Under the pieces are notes generated by a model that had not been told where the DNA came from, did no database searches, and saw only the letters and a program-made list of their open reading frames with translations. From positions 124,001 to 188,000 of the forward strand of contig NZ_NERV01000001.1 in the NCBI RefSeq assembly GCF_003063315.1: DNA of 64,000 nt, given 5' to 3'. Source of the DNA: Limnohabitans sp. T6-5 (GTDB lineage Bacteria > Pseudomonadota > Gammaproteobacteria > Burkholderiales > Burkholderiaceae_C). Made by a program: the position numbers and the translations under genes. Shown piece by piece: positions 16,794-27,600 of the stretch (its first letter is position 1; each line of letters begins with the position of its first letter).

Positions 16794-19700
16794 TGACCTC
16801 CAACCTTGATGTTGGTCAGTTTGGGTTCAGTCCATTGACTGCGGTCGGGTATCAATGTTTGCGTGGCATTGCCCACCGCCTTAGGGCCTGCTTTGTTGGT
16901 GGCCGTCGCGACATCCGACTGATAAACCGTTGGTGTGGTGCTCGGTTTAGGCAGCACCTCATAGACCTTGAACCCCGTACTTTGACTTGTCGAAGGTAAA
17001 CCCAATATATCGTTGGCAAGGGATGGATTTTGTTGGATGCGTTGCAGCTGTGCCCTATCGACAAAATAGGGTGATGATTCACCCGGTGCATAGGGATTCT
17101 CATTTGCCACTAACTTATACAACTTCGTCTCCGCTGTGGCCTGCATTGGCACAGGGACCGAGCTACCGGAGTTAATCAACTCCTTCATCTTGTCCTGCGC
17201 ACCCGCACCAAACGTCGCCTGCAAGTCTTTGGTCATCTGCGTGGTGATGCTGGCAGGCACTTGGTCTGTACTTAACCCATGTGTTTGGAATTTATCGGTG
17301 CTTGTATGTGTTGGGGCCGCATAGCTTGAATCTGCTGGCGTGATATTGATCTTGTTCAAAGCACCGTTGGCCGCTTTGGCCTCATCTGCAAGGGTGTTGA
17401 TTTTCGCAGTCTGCGCTTGTTGCGCCCCCGATTTGGCCTCCTGCACTGCCTTGTTAATGTTACCCCCGCTGCCTCCGGGCATGACCAATGCCCCGGCGAT
17501 TTCGTTGCCGCTGGTTGCGGCTGTGAGTGCTTGATACGCATTTTGATATTGCGGATTGCCCGTTTGCTGGTACATCAACGCCAACGTGTCTTTGCCTAGG
17601 TTGGCAACCTGGCGCATGCTGTTGTCGGCTTCGTTGATTTGGAGTTGCAGGTTCGCCCTTTGCGTCGGGTCTGTGGTACTGCGCAGTTGCATTTCTAGAC
17701 CGCTCTTGTACTGCGCCAGTCCGTTCATGTCTGCAGACAGTTGCTCCATGGTCTTGAGGTTGGTGCTTTCGCTGATTTGCAGCACCTTTTCTTCGACGCG
17801 GCTGTTAGCCGCTTGACTCACTTTGTCCCAGGTACTGGTGGTTTCTTTTTTGCAGGCGTCTGTTTTGCATGCGTCCAGTTGCTGCTGTTTGCTTTGCAAT
17901 TGAGCGTGTGTGAGGTAGTTATTTGACGTCGCATTGAACGCCGTGGCCGCACCTGCCGAACCGCCTGTGGCAGAGCCCACGACGGTGCCTGCGGCCAGGA
18001 CCAGGGCTTGTTTGAGTTCGGTGGGCAGGTTGGTGTCCTTTAGGGCTTGACCAACTTGGTCAATGACCGCTTGACTGGTAGCCGCCCCGACGGCACCACT
18101 GACACCGCCCGTGAGCCCACCCACCACCGCGTGCAAGGCCACTCGGTTTGTGCCGCCTTCTTTCCAGGCCTCGATGCCCGCTTGATCCTTGTTGGCTTTG
18201 GCTTCTTCAAACTTGGTTTGTGCGTAGTCCCCCACCACCTTGCTCGCTTGTTTGCCAAACTCGCTGGCAATCGCCACTTGCGCGTTCACTTCGGCTTTGA
18301 CCTTGTCTTTGTCAAAGATCTGGCCAATTCCGGTTTCCTTGTCGCCCGTTCGGGCTTGCGTGTTGCCCGCCTCGCCGCTGATGCCCGCCGTGGTCGTGCT
18401 TTGGGCACTGCCGCCGTCTTTTCCAAAGCCCGCACCGCTCATGCTGGAGCTCAGGGCAGCGCCTGGTGCTGGGGCGCCTGCGCCTATGCCCACACCCACG
18501 TTGTTGGCCTTGAAGTTGGCGTTGTTTTGCAGGTCGGTCGTTGTGGTGCCTTGCTTGGCTTCGTAGCTGTTTTTGTTTTGATCCACGGCCGCTTGGGTGC
18601 TGGTGATCTGCCCACCAATCAGTTCGGTCTTGCCTTGCACATTGACTTGGAAACCGCCGTCTCCTGCACGGATGGCGCTTTGTTCATTGACGCTTTTGTA
18701 GCCGCTGTCGATCTTGGTTTGACCCGCATTTAGGCTGCCGCCTGCTGCCGGGCCAAAGGTGACGCTGCCGCCTAGTTGTTGGCTCTTTTCTTTGTATTGG
18801 CTGCTGTCTTGCAGGCTTGCTATGTTGAGGTTGCCGCCACTACCGAAGGGGTTGGTTCCTACCTTGGCCTTGACTTGCTCGCCCTTGACCACTGCGCCTT
18901 TGAGGTTGGTGTCGCCTCCACTTTGGATGTTGACGCTGTTGCCCGCTACCTGACTGTTGGTGTAAGTGGTGCTGTTGCCCACGCCACTGCCCTTGCCTGC
19001 GCTGGCGCTCACGGTGATGCCCGCTTGCCCACCGCGTGCGCCCAGCTGCATGCCTACGCCAATGCTGCCGCTCTTGTTGCTGGAGTTGCTGCTTTCTTGC
19101 GTGGTGTTTTGAGCGGCCACGATGTTCACTTGGTCGTCGGCTTTGAGGGTGGCTGTTTTGCCCGCTTGGACGTTGCTGCCTTGAAGGGTGATGTCGCTGT
19201 CTTTGCCTGCACCCGTGGCCGTGATGGTCACGTTGCCGCCTGCATTGACCTTGCTGCCCTTGGCGCTGTCGGCGTTGCTTTGTTGTTGACTTTGGGTGCT
19301 GCTGGCGCCCAGGCTCAGGCTGATGCCCGCGCCGCCTGTGGCGTCTCCTTTGGCCATTGCGTCTTGCACTTGGCCTGCACCTTGTTTGAGGTTCATGGCC
19401 GCATTGGCCGCTGCCAGCGCTTGCATGCGGCCACTGCTGGTGTTGCCTGCTGCTTGCAGTTGGTTGTTGGTCGTTTGCAGGGCACTGATCACAGGGCTGG
19501 TGATGGCCAGTGTCAGGCCACTTTGCTTGAACTTTTGTTCGGTGCTTTGGCTGCCGGTTTCTCTGGCTTCTTTGATGTCCACCTTTTGAGCGGTGATGTC
19601 GATGTTGCCGCTACCGGAGGGGCTGTTGAGTCCTGGCGTGATCACATCACTGCCGGTCTGTGTGTCGGTCTGGCCTGCGGTGATGCTCACGTTGCCGCCC

Positions 19701-20791
19701 GTGCTGCCCACGGTGCTGCCTGTGGCGGTGCTGCCTTGGCCTTGGCTGTCCACGCTTTGCATTTGCTTGCCAAGGGTCACGCTCAGGCCACCTCCACCAA
19801 ACAGCCCGGACTTGGTGGTTTGGTTGAAGTGGCTGCTGGTGCTGGTGTTTTGCGCCGCCGTGATGTTCACGTTACCGCCTGCACTCAGGTTCACGCTTTG
19901 GTCGGCCAGCACGTTGGAGCCTTTGATGTTTTGGTCTTGGCCTGCGGTGATGTTGACGCTGTGGCCTTCAAAGCTGGAGCCTTGAGCGGTGGTGCTGGCG
20001 CTTTTGATTTGGGTGTTGGTGGTGGTGCTGGACAAGAACCCTTTGCTGGTGCTCTTGCGTGCTTCGTCAAAGGTTTCGCTGGCCTGGGCTGCGGTGATGT
20101 TGACACTGTTGCCTGCTGTGGCTTTGAGCGCTTGGCCTGCGCTGACTTGCGCGGCTTTGGCGTTGAGGTCCTGGTCCGCTTTGAGGATCAAGTTGCCACC
20201 CGCCTTGATTTGGCTGCCCACGTCTTGGCTGCTGGACTGGCGCAGGTGGTTGTTGGCGTCCCAGTTGAGGCTTTGGCTGCTTGCGGTGGTCACGGTGCCC
20301 AGGTTAAGGTTGTTGCCTGCGCTCAGTTGGCTGTCGCCTGTGCCTGCATTGCTGACAGCTGCTGCCTTCAGGTTGAGGTCCCGCCCGGCGCTGGCCAGCA
20401 AGGCACCGGCGCTGCCTTTGACGTACAGGCCGGCCACGCGGTCGATGCTGGTGTTGCTGAAGCTGTTGCTGGATGGCCGCGCTTCGCTCGCAATGACGGA
20501 GGATGATGGTGTGGTGGTGCCGTCGGGCAGGATGACAGAATTCTCTACCAGCAAGACCATGTCGCTGGTGAGTTGGGCCACTTGCTCGCGGATGAGGTTC
20601 TGTTCATACAAGCCGTGGCCCAGACTCCGTTTGAACTGCTCAGCAAATGCCAGGGCATTGTTTGAATTAGATCGCCGCTTTTCTTGCCTTACGCCGGAGC
20701 ACCCACCACCACCGCTATGGGCAACTTCACCCACGGCCATCAAGCAGCCTCGGGCTTTGTTAAAAATCAAACGGTGGGCATGGGCGTTCAT
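16790..20791 (-). CDS. Orphan CdiA-type module: short leader, FHA repeats, C-terminal toxin
   Basis: About 1,333 residues. It opens with an ESPR-like leader (MNAHAHRLIFNKARGCLMAV). After some 45 residues it joins the late repeat region of the full exoprotein (QVAQLTSDMV) and continues through repeats nearly identical to it. It lacks the hydrophobic signal core and the whole TPS domain, so export through TpsB is unlikely. A pretoxin-like stretch begins NATSNNYLTHAQLQSKQQQL. The last 150 or so residues (LYKLVANENPYAP, YFVDRAQLQRI, LGLPSTSQSTGFKVYEVLP, NATQTLIPDRSQWTEP) form a distinct C-terminal domain, presumably the toxin, whose activity I cannot name. It resembles domains seen at the ends of other polymorphic toxins. 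The ATG at 20791 is preferred over an upstream TTG; no ribosome binding site is visible. It probably acts as a silent reservoir for recombination. Confidence 0.75.
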   Translation of the reverse strand: MNAHAHRLIFNKARGCLMAVGEVAHSGGGGCSGVRQEKRRSNSNNALAFAEQFKRSLGHGLYEQNLIREQVAQLTSDMVLLVENSVILPDGTTTPSSSVIASEARPSSNSFSNTSIDRVAGLYVKGSAGALLASAGRDLNLKAAAVSNAGTGDSQLSAGNNLNLGTVTTASSQSLNWDANNHLRQSSSQDVGSQIKAGGNLILKADQDLNAKAAQVSAGQALKATAGNSVNITAAQASETFDEARKSTSKGFLSSTTTNTQIKSASTTAQGSSFEGHSVNITAGQDQNIKGSNVLADQSVNLSAGGNVNITAAQNTSTSSHFNQTTKSGLFGGGGLSVTLGKQMQSVDSQGQGSTATGSTVGSTGGNVSITAGQTDTQTGSDVITPGLNSPSGSGNIDITAQKVDIKEARETGSQSTEQKFKQSGLTLAITSPVISALQTTNNQLQAAGNTSSGRMQALAAANAAMNLKQGAGQVQDAMAKGDATGGAGISLSLGASSTQSQQQSNADSAKGSKVNAGGNVTITATGAGKDSDITLQGSNVQAGKTATLKADDQVNIVAAQNTTQESSNSSNKSGSIGVGMQLGARGGQAGITVSASAGKGSGVGNSTTYTNSQVAGNSVNIQSGGDTNLKGAVVKGEQVKAKVGTNPFGSGGNLNIASLQDSSQYKEKSQQLGGSVTFGPAAGGSLNAGQTKIDSGYKSVNEQSAIRAGDGGFQVNVQGKTELIGGQITSTQAAVDQNKNSYEAKQGTTTTDLQNNANFKANNVGVGIGAGAPAPGAALSSSMSGAGFGKDGGSAQSTTTAGISGEAGNTQARTGDKETGIGQIFDKDKVKAEVNAQVAIASEFGKQASKVVGDYAQTKFEEAKANKDQAGIEAWKEGGTNRVALHAVVGGLTGGVSGAVGAATSQAVIDQVGQALKDTNLPTELKQALVLAAGTVVGSATGGSAGAATAFNATSNNYLTHAQLQSKQQQLDACKTDACKKETTSTWDKVSQAANSRVEEKVLQISESTNLKTMEQLSADMNGLAQYKSGLEMQLRSTTDPTQRANLQLQINEADNSMRQVANLGKDTLALMYQQTGNPQYQNAYQALTAATSGNEIAGALVMPGGSGGNINKAVQEAKSGAQQAQTAKINTLADEAKAANGALNKINITPADSSYAAPTHTSTDKFQTHGLSTDQVPASITTQMTKDLQATFGAGAQDKMKELINSGSSVPVPMQATAETKLYKLVANENPYAPGESSPYFVDRAQLQRIQQNPSLANDILGLPSTSQSTGFKVYEVLPKPSTTPTVYQSDVATATNKAGPKAVGNATQTLIPDRSQWTEPKLTNIKVGGQ
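20464..20517. repeat. Palindromic repeat element, single in-frame copy
   Basis: One copy of the 54-base unit found twice at 25371-25478. Its core, on the minus strand, is CATTGCGAGCGAAGCGCGGC, a palindrome-like motif of a type scattered through many bacterial genomes. Read in frame it encodes SSSVIASEARPSSNS inside orphan module 2. Confidence 0.8.
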
Positions 20792-20817
20792 GGTCAGCAA
20801 AGCAATCGCAAGGCGCT

Positions 20818-21627
20818 TTATAAGAACAGGCGCTTGACCTTGGCAAACAAGCCAGGCGGTGGTGGTGGCGTCCAGCCTGGGCGCAAAAAGTCGTATTCCA
20901 CGTCGTAAGTATCCAGTGGCTCAATGGGCATCAAACCCATCGGGACTAAAGGATTTTGAATTTGTACTTCAATGCCTCTGTACCAACACAGCTTGGCATG
21001 GACGGCGGGAATGGCTGCCAAGAACTGGTCTTCCAAATCGTCGACGGATTTGATCTTGGCTTGGTTTTCTATCAGAGCCTGCAAGCTCTCTTTGTCTTGT
21101 TTCAGCAGCAAAGAGAAGAAGTCTTGTCCGGCTTGCGCGATTGCTTTCTTTTGATTCCCGCCTTTCTTAGCAACAAGGGCGATGGTTTCGCGCAGGGCAT
21201 CGTCATCGCGCAGCAGCACCAGTTGGAACTGGTGAAAAAGAAAATGCGGCGTCTTCACTTCATCTTTTTCCTTGAGCTCTGCATGGGCAAGCCAATCGTA
21301 GATTTCTGTGCTGTCGCTGAGTAGGCCGTAAAGAAATGGCACGTAGGTGGCAAAGGGATCACCACCAGGCTCTGCCTCTTTTTCGCTAGCCATCAATAGT
21401 TTGCAGACGACGTAGAAATTCTGTTTCAACCCGTGCAAGTCGTTATTAATGAAAAATGAACGGAGACCTTGATACCGCGGTAAATATGAGGCGCCCGATA
21501 AGACCGATCCCCATCTGAGTTTGTGATAGTCATTAACATTAGAGTCCAATTGATCTTTTTCATGTTGCTCAATTCTTTCGAGCAATGAAACCAACCACTC
21601 TTCACGCGATTCTTGCTTGGTATTCAT
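20818..21627 (-). CDS. Candidate CDI immunity protein (Imm49-like)
   Basis: A 269-residue soluble helical protein whose ATG overlaps the stop of the full CdiA-like gene by four bases, so translation is coupled and it is the expected immunity partner of that toxin. The visible pattern includes FYVVCKLLMASEKE, FHQFQLVLLRDD, DQFLAAIPAVHAKLCWYRG and a closing NPLVPMGLMPIEPLDTYD then YDFLRPGW. The overall layout recalls the Imm49 family, but I could not align it, so the family name is tentative. The frame ends 26 bases before the leader of orphan module 2. Confidence 0.7.
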   Translation of the reverse strand: MNTKQESREEWLVSLLERIEQHEKDQLDSNVNDYHKLRWGSVLSGASYLPRYQGLRSFFINNDLHGLKQNFYVVCKLLMASEKEAEPGGDPFATYVPFLYGLLSDSTEIYDWLAHAELKEKDEVKTPHFLFHQFQLVLLRDDDALRETIALVAKKGGNQKKAIAQAGQDFFSLLLKQDKESLQALIENQAKIKSVDDLEDQFLAAIPAVHAKLCWYRGIEVQIQNPLVPMGLMPIEPLDTYDVEYDFLRPGWTPPPPPGLFAKVKRLFL

Positions 21628-24600
21628 GGCTTTACTTTCACAACGACCATGCCGTTTTGATTCACGCCAGAAATAACAGTCGTGAGGTTCCCAGAGTTCT
21701 TTGCACTAAGAATTGCGTATCCGGTTTCCATCTTGACCGGGTCTTTTGTTGCAATCAAGGCCCGCGCCCTGTCCTCTACCCACTGAATCGTCCCCTGCGT
21801 AGGCAAAGTGCCCGCTGCTGGACTCAACTTAATCGACCCATCCGCATTCAGTGGCTTGACCTCATTGACGATCACCTGATCGCCCTTGAAGTACACACCA
21901 TCAAAACAGTTGGAGCCGCCGCATTTGCCATCCATCGCCTTGAAGCCGTTGCGCTCAAAGTAACTGTTGGAAACGTGTTCCCGTACCGCACCAGCTTGAC
22001 CGCTGCTCAGTGAATCCAAGTTGCTCAATGTGTTTCTCTCTGCTGCATTCAATGCTGCTGGCGTACCCACTCGGGTTATTTGTTGCGCTGAGATGTTGCC
22101 ACCATTGGACATGGCAATTTCACCTGCACTGAGCACCTTGCTGGACTCCCATGCTCGCCCTGCGGCTTGGACGCCTTGCGCAGCGCCCTTCGTCGGCAGC
22201 CGTGCGCCGAACAATGTTTCTTCAATCGTTGTGTCAGGTACAGCCTGACCATTAGGGGTGTTCAAACGCTCCAGGCGCGTTTCATCCCGCTGGTCTTTAC
22301 CCGGGATGACTGAAACCTGGTTGTTCGGTGAGCCCCCCGGAAAGATATTACCGTTGGGGTTGTCGCGTTGGGCCTGCGTGGCGCTGAAGTAAGTTTGCGG
22401 CTTACCGTCAGTGCCCATAACGGGGCGACCTTGAGAATCCAGAATCGGTGCGCCTGCAGTGGCCTTCAGCAAGCGCTGCGCCTCGCTCAGATCGTTGAAG
22501 AAGCGCTCACCCATGCCCAAGGCTGCCTCAGTACCTGGCTTTCCCGATGCCCCGATGATCTGGTTGAAATAGGCTTGGTTCTTTTTATCTTCTTGGGTAT
22601 CAACACGACCTTCAGCGGCGCGCTCCAGCATGTCGGTCCAGTACAGATTGGCTTTCTTTTCGCAATCGTTGTTGCCACGGCAAGTCTCCCGCGCTTTTTC
22701 TGCAGCCAGCCCCTTGATGCGCTGCACTTCGCTCGGATGCAACTGCCGATTGTTCATGTCCGCGTTGAAAGCCGTGGCCCCGCCCGCTACGCTGCCACCG
22801 CTGGCCGCTGCACCGATTGCTGCGGCTGTGGTGCCACCGGCCAGACCTGCAATCACTTTGCTTGCGCTGTCACCCAACCCGGCTTTTTTCAGGTCCGTCT
22901 CCAACTGGCTTTGCAGTTCATTCAGCGTTGGTGCTGCCGCACTGGCTGCCCCTGCACCCACCGCACCAGCGGTACCGCCGCTCAGCCCGCCGATCACGGT
23001 GTGCATCGCAACTCGGTAGGCACCGCCTTCGTCCCATTTGGCCGCTTCGGCCAGCAGTGCCTGGGCTTTCTCAGTGTTGCCGCTGCCTTGTGCCTGCTTG
23101 GCCTGCGACTTGAGGTCATCGCGCTGCTTGTCCGCCTCGGTGCCTCCGATCTTGCTCGCCTGCTTGCCAAACTCACTGGTGATCGCCACCTGTGCGGCCA
23201 CTTCCTTTTGCACTTTGTCTTTGTCAAATATCGGCGCGATGCTGGTGCTCTGGTCGCCCGTTCTGGCTGCGGTGTTGCCAGTGACGCCACTGATGCCTGC
23301 TGTCGTCGTGCTTGATGCGCTGCCGCTGTCTTTTCCAAAGCCCGCACCGCTCATGCTGGAGCTCAGGGCTGCGCCCGGTGATGGGGCACCTGCGCCTATG
23401 CCCACACCCACGCTGTTGGCGCTGAATTTGGCACTGTTTTGCAGGTCTGTTGTGGTGGTGCCTTGCTTGGCTTCGTAGCTGTTTTTGTTGTTGTCGATGG
23501 CCGCTTGCGTGCTGGTGATCTGCCCGCCAATCAGTTCGGTCTTGCCTTGCACGTTGACTTGGAAACCGCCGTCGCCTGCACGGATGGCGCTTTGTTCATT
23601 GACGCTTTTGTAGCCGCTGTTGATTTTGGTTTGACCCGCGTTCAAGCTGCCGCCAGGTGATGGGCCAAAGGTGACGCTGCCGCCTAGTTGTTGGCTCTTT
23701 TCTTTGTATTGGCTGCTGTCTTGCAGGCTTGCTATGTTGAGGTTGCCGCCCACATTGGCCTTGACTTGCTCGCCCTTGACCACTGCGCCTTTGAGGTTGG
23801 TGTCACCGCCTGATTCAATGTTGACCGTGTTGCCCGACACCTGGCTGTTGGTGTAGGTGGTGCTGTTGCCCACGCCACTGCCCTTGCCTGCGCTGGCGCT
23901 CACAGTCACGCCCGCTTGCCCACCGCGTGCGCCCAGCTGCATGCCCACACCAATGCTGCCGCTCTTGTTGCTGGAGTTGCTGCTTTCTTGCGTGGTGTTT
24001 TGTGCGGCCACGATGTTCACCTGGTCGTCGGCTTTGAGGGTGGCTGTTTTACCGGCTTGGACGTTGCTGCCTTGAAGGGTGATGTCGCTGTCTTTGCCCG
24101 CGCCTGTGGCCGTGATGCTGACGTTGCCGCCTGCATTGACCTTGCTGCCCTTGGCGCTGATGGCGTTGCTTTGTTGTTGGCTTTGGTTGCTGCTGGCTCC
24201 GATGCTGGCACTGATGCCGATGCCGCCCATTTTGTCTGCGGCGTTGCCGCCTGCCATGGCCTGACCCGCGCTCACAGCGTCTGCACCTTGTTTGAGGTTC
24301 ATGGCCGCATTGGCCGCTGCCAGCGCTTGCATGCGGCCACTGCTGGTGTTGCCTGCTGCTTGCAGTTGGTTGTTGGTCGTTTGCAGGGCACTGATCACAG
24401 GGCTGGTGATGGCCAGTGTCAGGCCACTTTGCTTGAACTTTTGTTCGGTGCTTTGACTGCCGGTTTCTCTCGCTTCGGTGATGTCTATCTTTTGAGCAGT
24501 GATGTCGATGTTGCCGCTACCGGAGGGGCTGTTGAGTCCTGGCGTGATCACATCACTACCTGTTTGCGTGTAGGTCTGGCCTGCAGTGATGCTCACGTTG

Positions 24601-27600
24601 CCGCCCGTGCTGCCCACGGTGCTGCCTGCGGCGGTGCTGCCTTGGCCTTGGCTGTCCACGCTTTGCATTTGCTTGCCAAGGGTCACGCTCAGGCCACCTC
24701 CGCCAAACAGCCCGGACTTGGTGGTTTGGTTGAAGTTGCTGCTGGTGCTGGTGTTTTGCGCTGCTTCAATCTTCACGTTGCCGCCTGCACTCAGGTTCAC
24801 ATTTTGGTCGGCCAGCACGCTGGAGCCTTTGATGTTTTGGTCTTTGCCTGCGGTGATGTTGACGCTGTTGCCTTCAAAGTTGGCGCCTTGAGCGGTGGTG
24901 CTAGCGCTTTTGATTTGGGTGTTGGTGGTGGTGCTGGACAAGAACCCTTTGCTGGTGCTCTTGCGTGCTTCGTCAAAGGTTTCGCTGGCCTGGCCTGCGG
25001 TGATGTTGACACTGTTGCCCGCTGTGGCTTTGAGCGCTTGGCCTGCGCTGACTTGGGCGGCTTTGGCGTTGAGGTCTTGGCCCGCATGGAGGGTCACGTT
25101 GCCACCCGCCTTGATTTGGCTGCCCACGTCTTGGCTGCTGGACTGGCGCAGGTGGTTGTTGGCGTCCCAGTTGAGGCTTTGGCTGCTTGCGGTGGTCACG
25201 GTGCCCAGGTTGAGGTTGTTGACTGCGCTCAGTTGGCTGTCGCCTGTGCCTGCGTTGCTGACAGCTGCTGCATTCAGGTTGAGGTCCCGCCCGGCGCTGG
25301 CCAGCAAGGCACCGGCGCTGCCTTTGACGTACAGGCCCGCCACGCGGTCGATGCTGGTGTTGCTGATGCTGTTGCTGGATTGCCGCGCTGCGCTCGCAAT
25401 GACGGAGGATAACGGTGTGGTGCTGTTGCTGGATTGCCGCGCTTCGCTCGCAATGACGGAGGATGACGGTGTGGTGGTGTTGGTGGTGGTGACCACGTTC
25501 AGGTCGCGGCCTGCGTTCACATCGAGCTTGCTTTGCGCTTCAAAGCTGCCGCCCACGTTGTGGATGTCCTGGGTGGCTTTGGCGCGCAAGGTGTCTGCGC
25601 TCAGGCGTCCGCCCAGGTTGTGGATGTTCTTGGCGTTGATCTCCATCACGTCGCGCCCGGCGATGGTGCCGCTGTTGGTGAGGTCACCACTGAGCTTGAG
25701 CTTGACATCTTTGCCGCCAATGAGTGCGCCTGTGCCGTCCAGGTCGCCTTCATTGACGCGCACATAGACCTGGGGCACGAGCACCTTTTGTGTGCTGCCG
25801 TCGGGCAGGGTGACGGAGGTTTCTACCAGCCAGACCATGTCGCTGGTGAGTTGGGCCACTTGCGCGGCGCTCAGCGCAATACCGGGGCGCAAGCCCAGCG
25901 CTTTGGCGGTGGTCAGCCCGTTGTTCATCAGGGCCATGTACCCTTGCTCGTCGCTGGTGTAATCGCCCAGGAAGCGTTTGCCGGTGAGCAGGGCCACTTG
26001 TTCGCGGATGAGCTTTTGTTCATAAAAGCCGTCGCCCAGGCGTTTTTGCGTGTTTCCGGGGTCCAGGTTCAGGGCTCTGAGCATGTAGTCGCTGCCCAGC
26101 CATGTTTTGTAGCCTGCGTATTGGGGGTCGGTTTCGACCAGGTAGCGGCTGGTGGTTTCGGGGTGGGTTTTGTACAGGCTGTTGCTGGGCAGTTGTGTGT
26201 TGGGCGTGCTTGATCTCACCGTGGTGGCGTTGCGGGCATTGGCTTGCGCGGGGCCGCTGGTGTTGGCTTTGACGCTGATGATGGCTACATCGGGCAGCTG
26301 AGTGCCCGTGCCGTTTATTTTGGTGTTGCTCTGGCGGACCGAGACAGGCAGGTCGATGGTTTGCGTTTGAGCATCGTGATAAGGAATTTCATCACCCCAA
26401 CGGTCTTTGGTGAATAACCAAAACCAGTACCTCACCGTGCGCGTATCGTGATATTGGGCTTTGCCGTCTTCATGGGTGACAAATTGGCCTTCAACTTTTG
26501 TATGGGTCAGGTTATGCAGGTCACCTGTCAGAGTCCCCCCGGCCAGGATTTGGCTCTTGTCGTTGAGCAGGTTTGACCCTGTCAAGCTCATGCTGCCGCC
26601 CGACAAAATTTTGCCAGGATCACTTTTCGTGACGACGGATTTTTGATAGGAGCGATCCAGCTCGTATTGCGTCCACTTCACAAATGTTCCAGATTTGAAG
26701 CTGGCGTTGTAGCTTGTGATGGCGTTGACCAGGCCGTCATAGGCATTGATGGTGTCTGCTTCCCACTGCGTATGGGCTGTTTTGTATTGGCTCCAGGTTG
26801 TGTCGTAGGTGGCTTTATCGCGGTTGTATTGCGTCAGTGCCGTTTGATAGGTGGTGCATGCGCTGGCGTTGTAGCTGGCCGTGCCGGTTTTGCAGGCGTC
26901 TGCGCCAGCAGGTTGAACGGGCATGGTCAGTGTGGGTTGCGTGGGCTCCACAGCAGGTGTGGTGAGCTTGAAGTAAGACCAGGCTGGGTCCGTGGGACCG
27001 TACTCCTTGCCGCTGACGGCTTGGCAGACCTGTGCATCCCCTTGTCCTGTGCAATTGAACTGGCCGGGTATGGGTACGGGTGTTTTGCCAAGCTCTGTCG
27101 GTCCATTGTTGCCGTTGGGCCAGGTGTAGGTGATCAGTTCGCCTTTGTTGACCTTGATGAAGGCGCTCTCCAGGTACTTTTGTGAGTTGCCCTCAGGCTG
27201 GATGTAGAAACGCTTTTCTGTTGTGCCGTCAGGGCGCAATTCGGTGGCAAAGTGTTCGTTGGTGTTGTTCAGCGTTGCGGTGCTCATGCTCAGGTTGCCC
27301 AGGGCTTCGATGGTGGCACTGTTGTTGTTGAGGGTGCCCGCCTGGCCTGTGGCGTGGCGCTTTGCATCGATCTGACCGCCGATGTACATGTCGCCCGCGC
27401 TGAAGATGAGTGCGCCTTCGCGGTTGGTGATGGTTTGAGCCCCGATGTCCAGTCGCTCGCGCGCAGCAATCACCGCAGAGGTTTTGGTGCCATTGAGGGT
27501 TTCGCTGTCATTGAGCACGGTGGTGGCCGCAATGCTCAAGCGGTCACCGTAGATGCGACCGGTGGCGATGTTGTTGAGCGTGGCGACGTCCAGCTGGGTG

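Noticed and set aside
18776..20506. A 576-codon plus-strand reading frame
   Set aside because: It is the antisense of the FHA repeats of orphan module 2. Its Ala/Gly/Val-rich, repetitive composition mirrors the codon pattern of the true minus-strand gene, and it has no ribosome binding site or family.
23916..25412. A 498-codon plus-strand reading frame
   Set aside because: Antisense shadow of the same repeats in cdiA; the near-identical shadow at 18776-20506 shows that it follows the repeat, not a gene.
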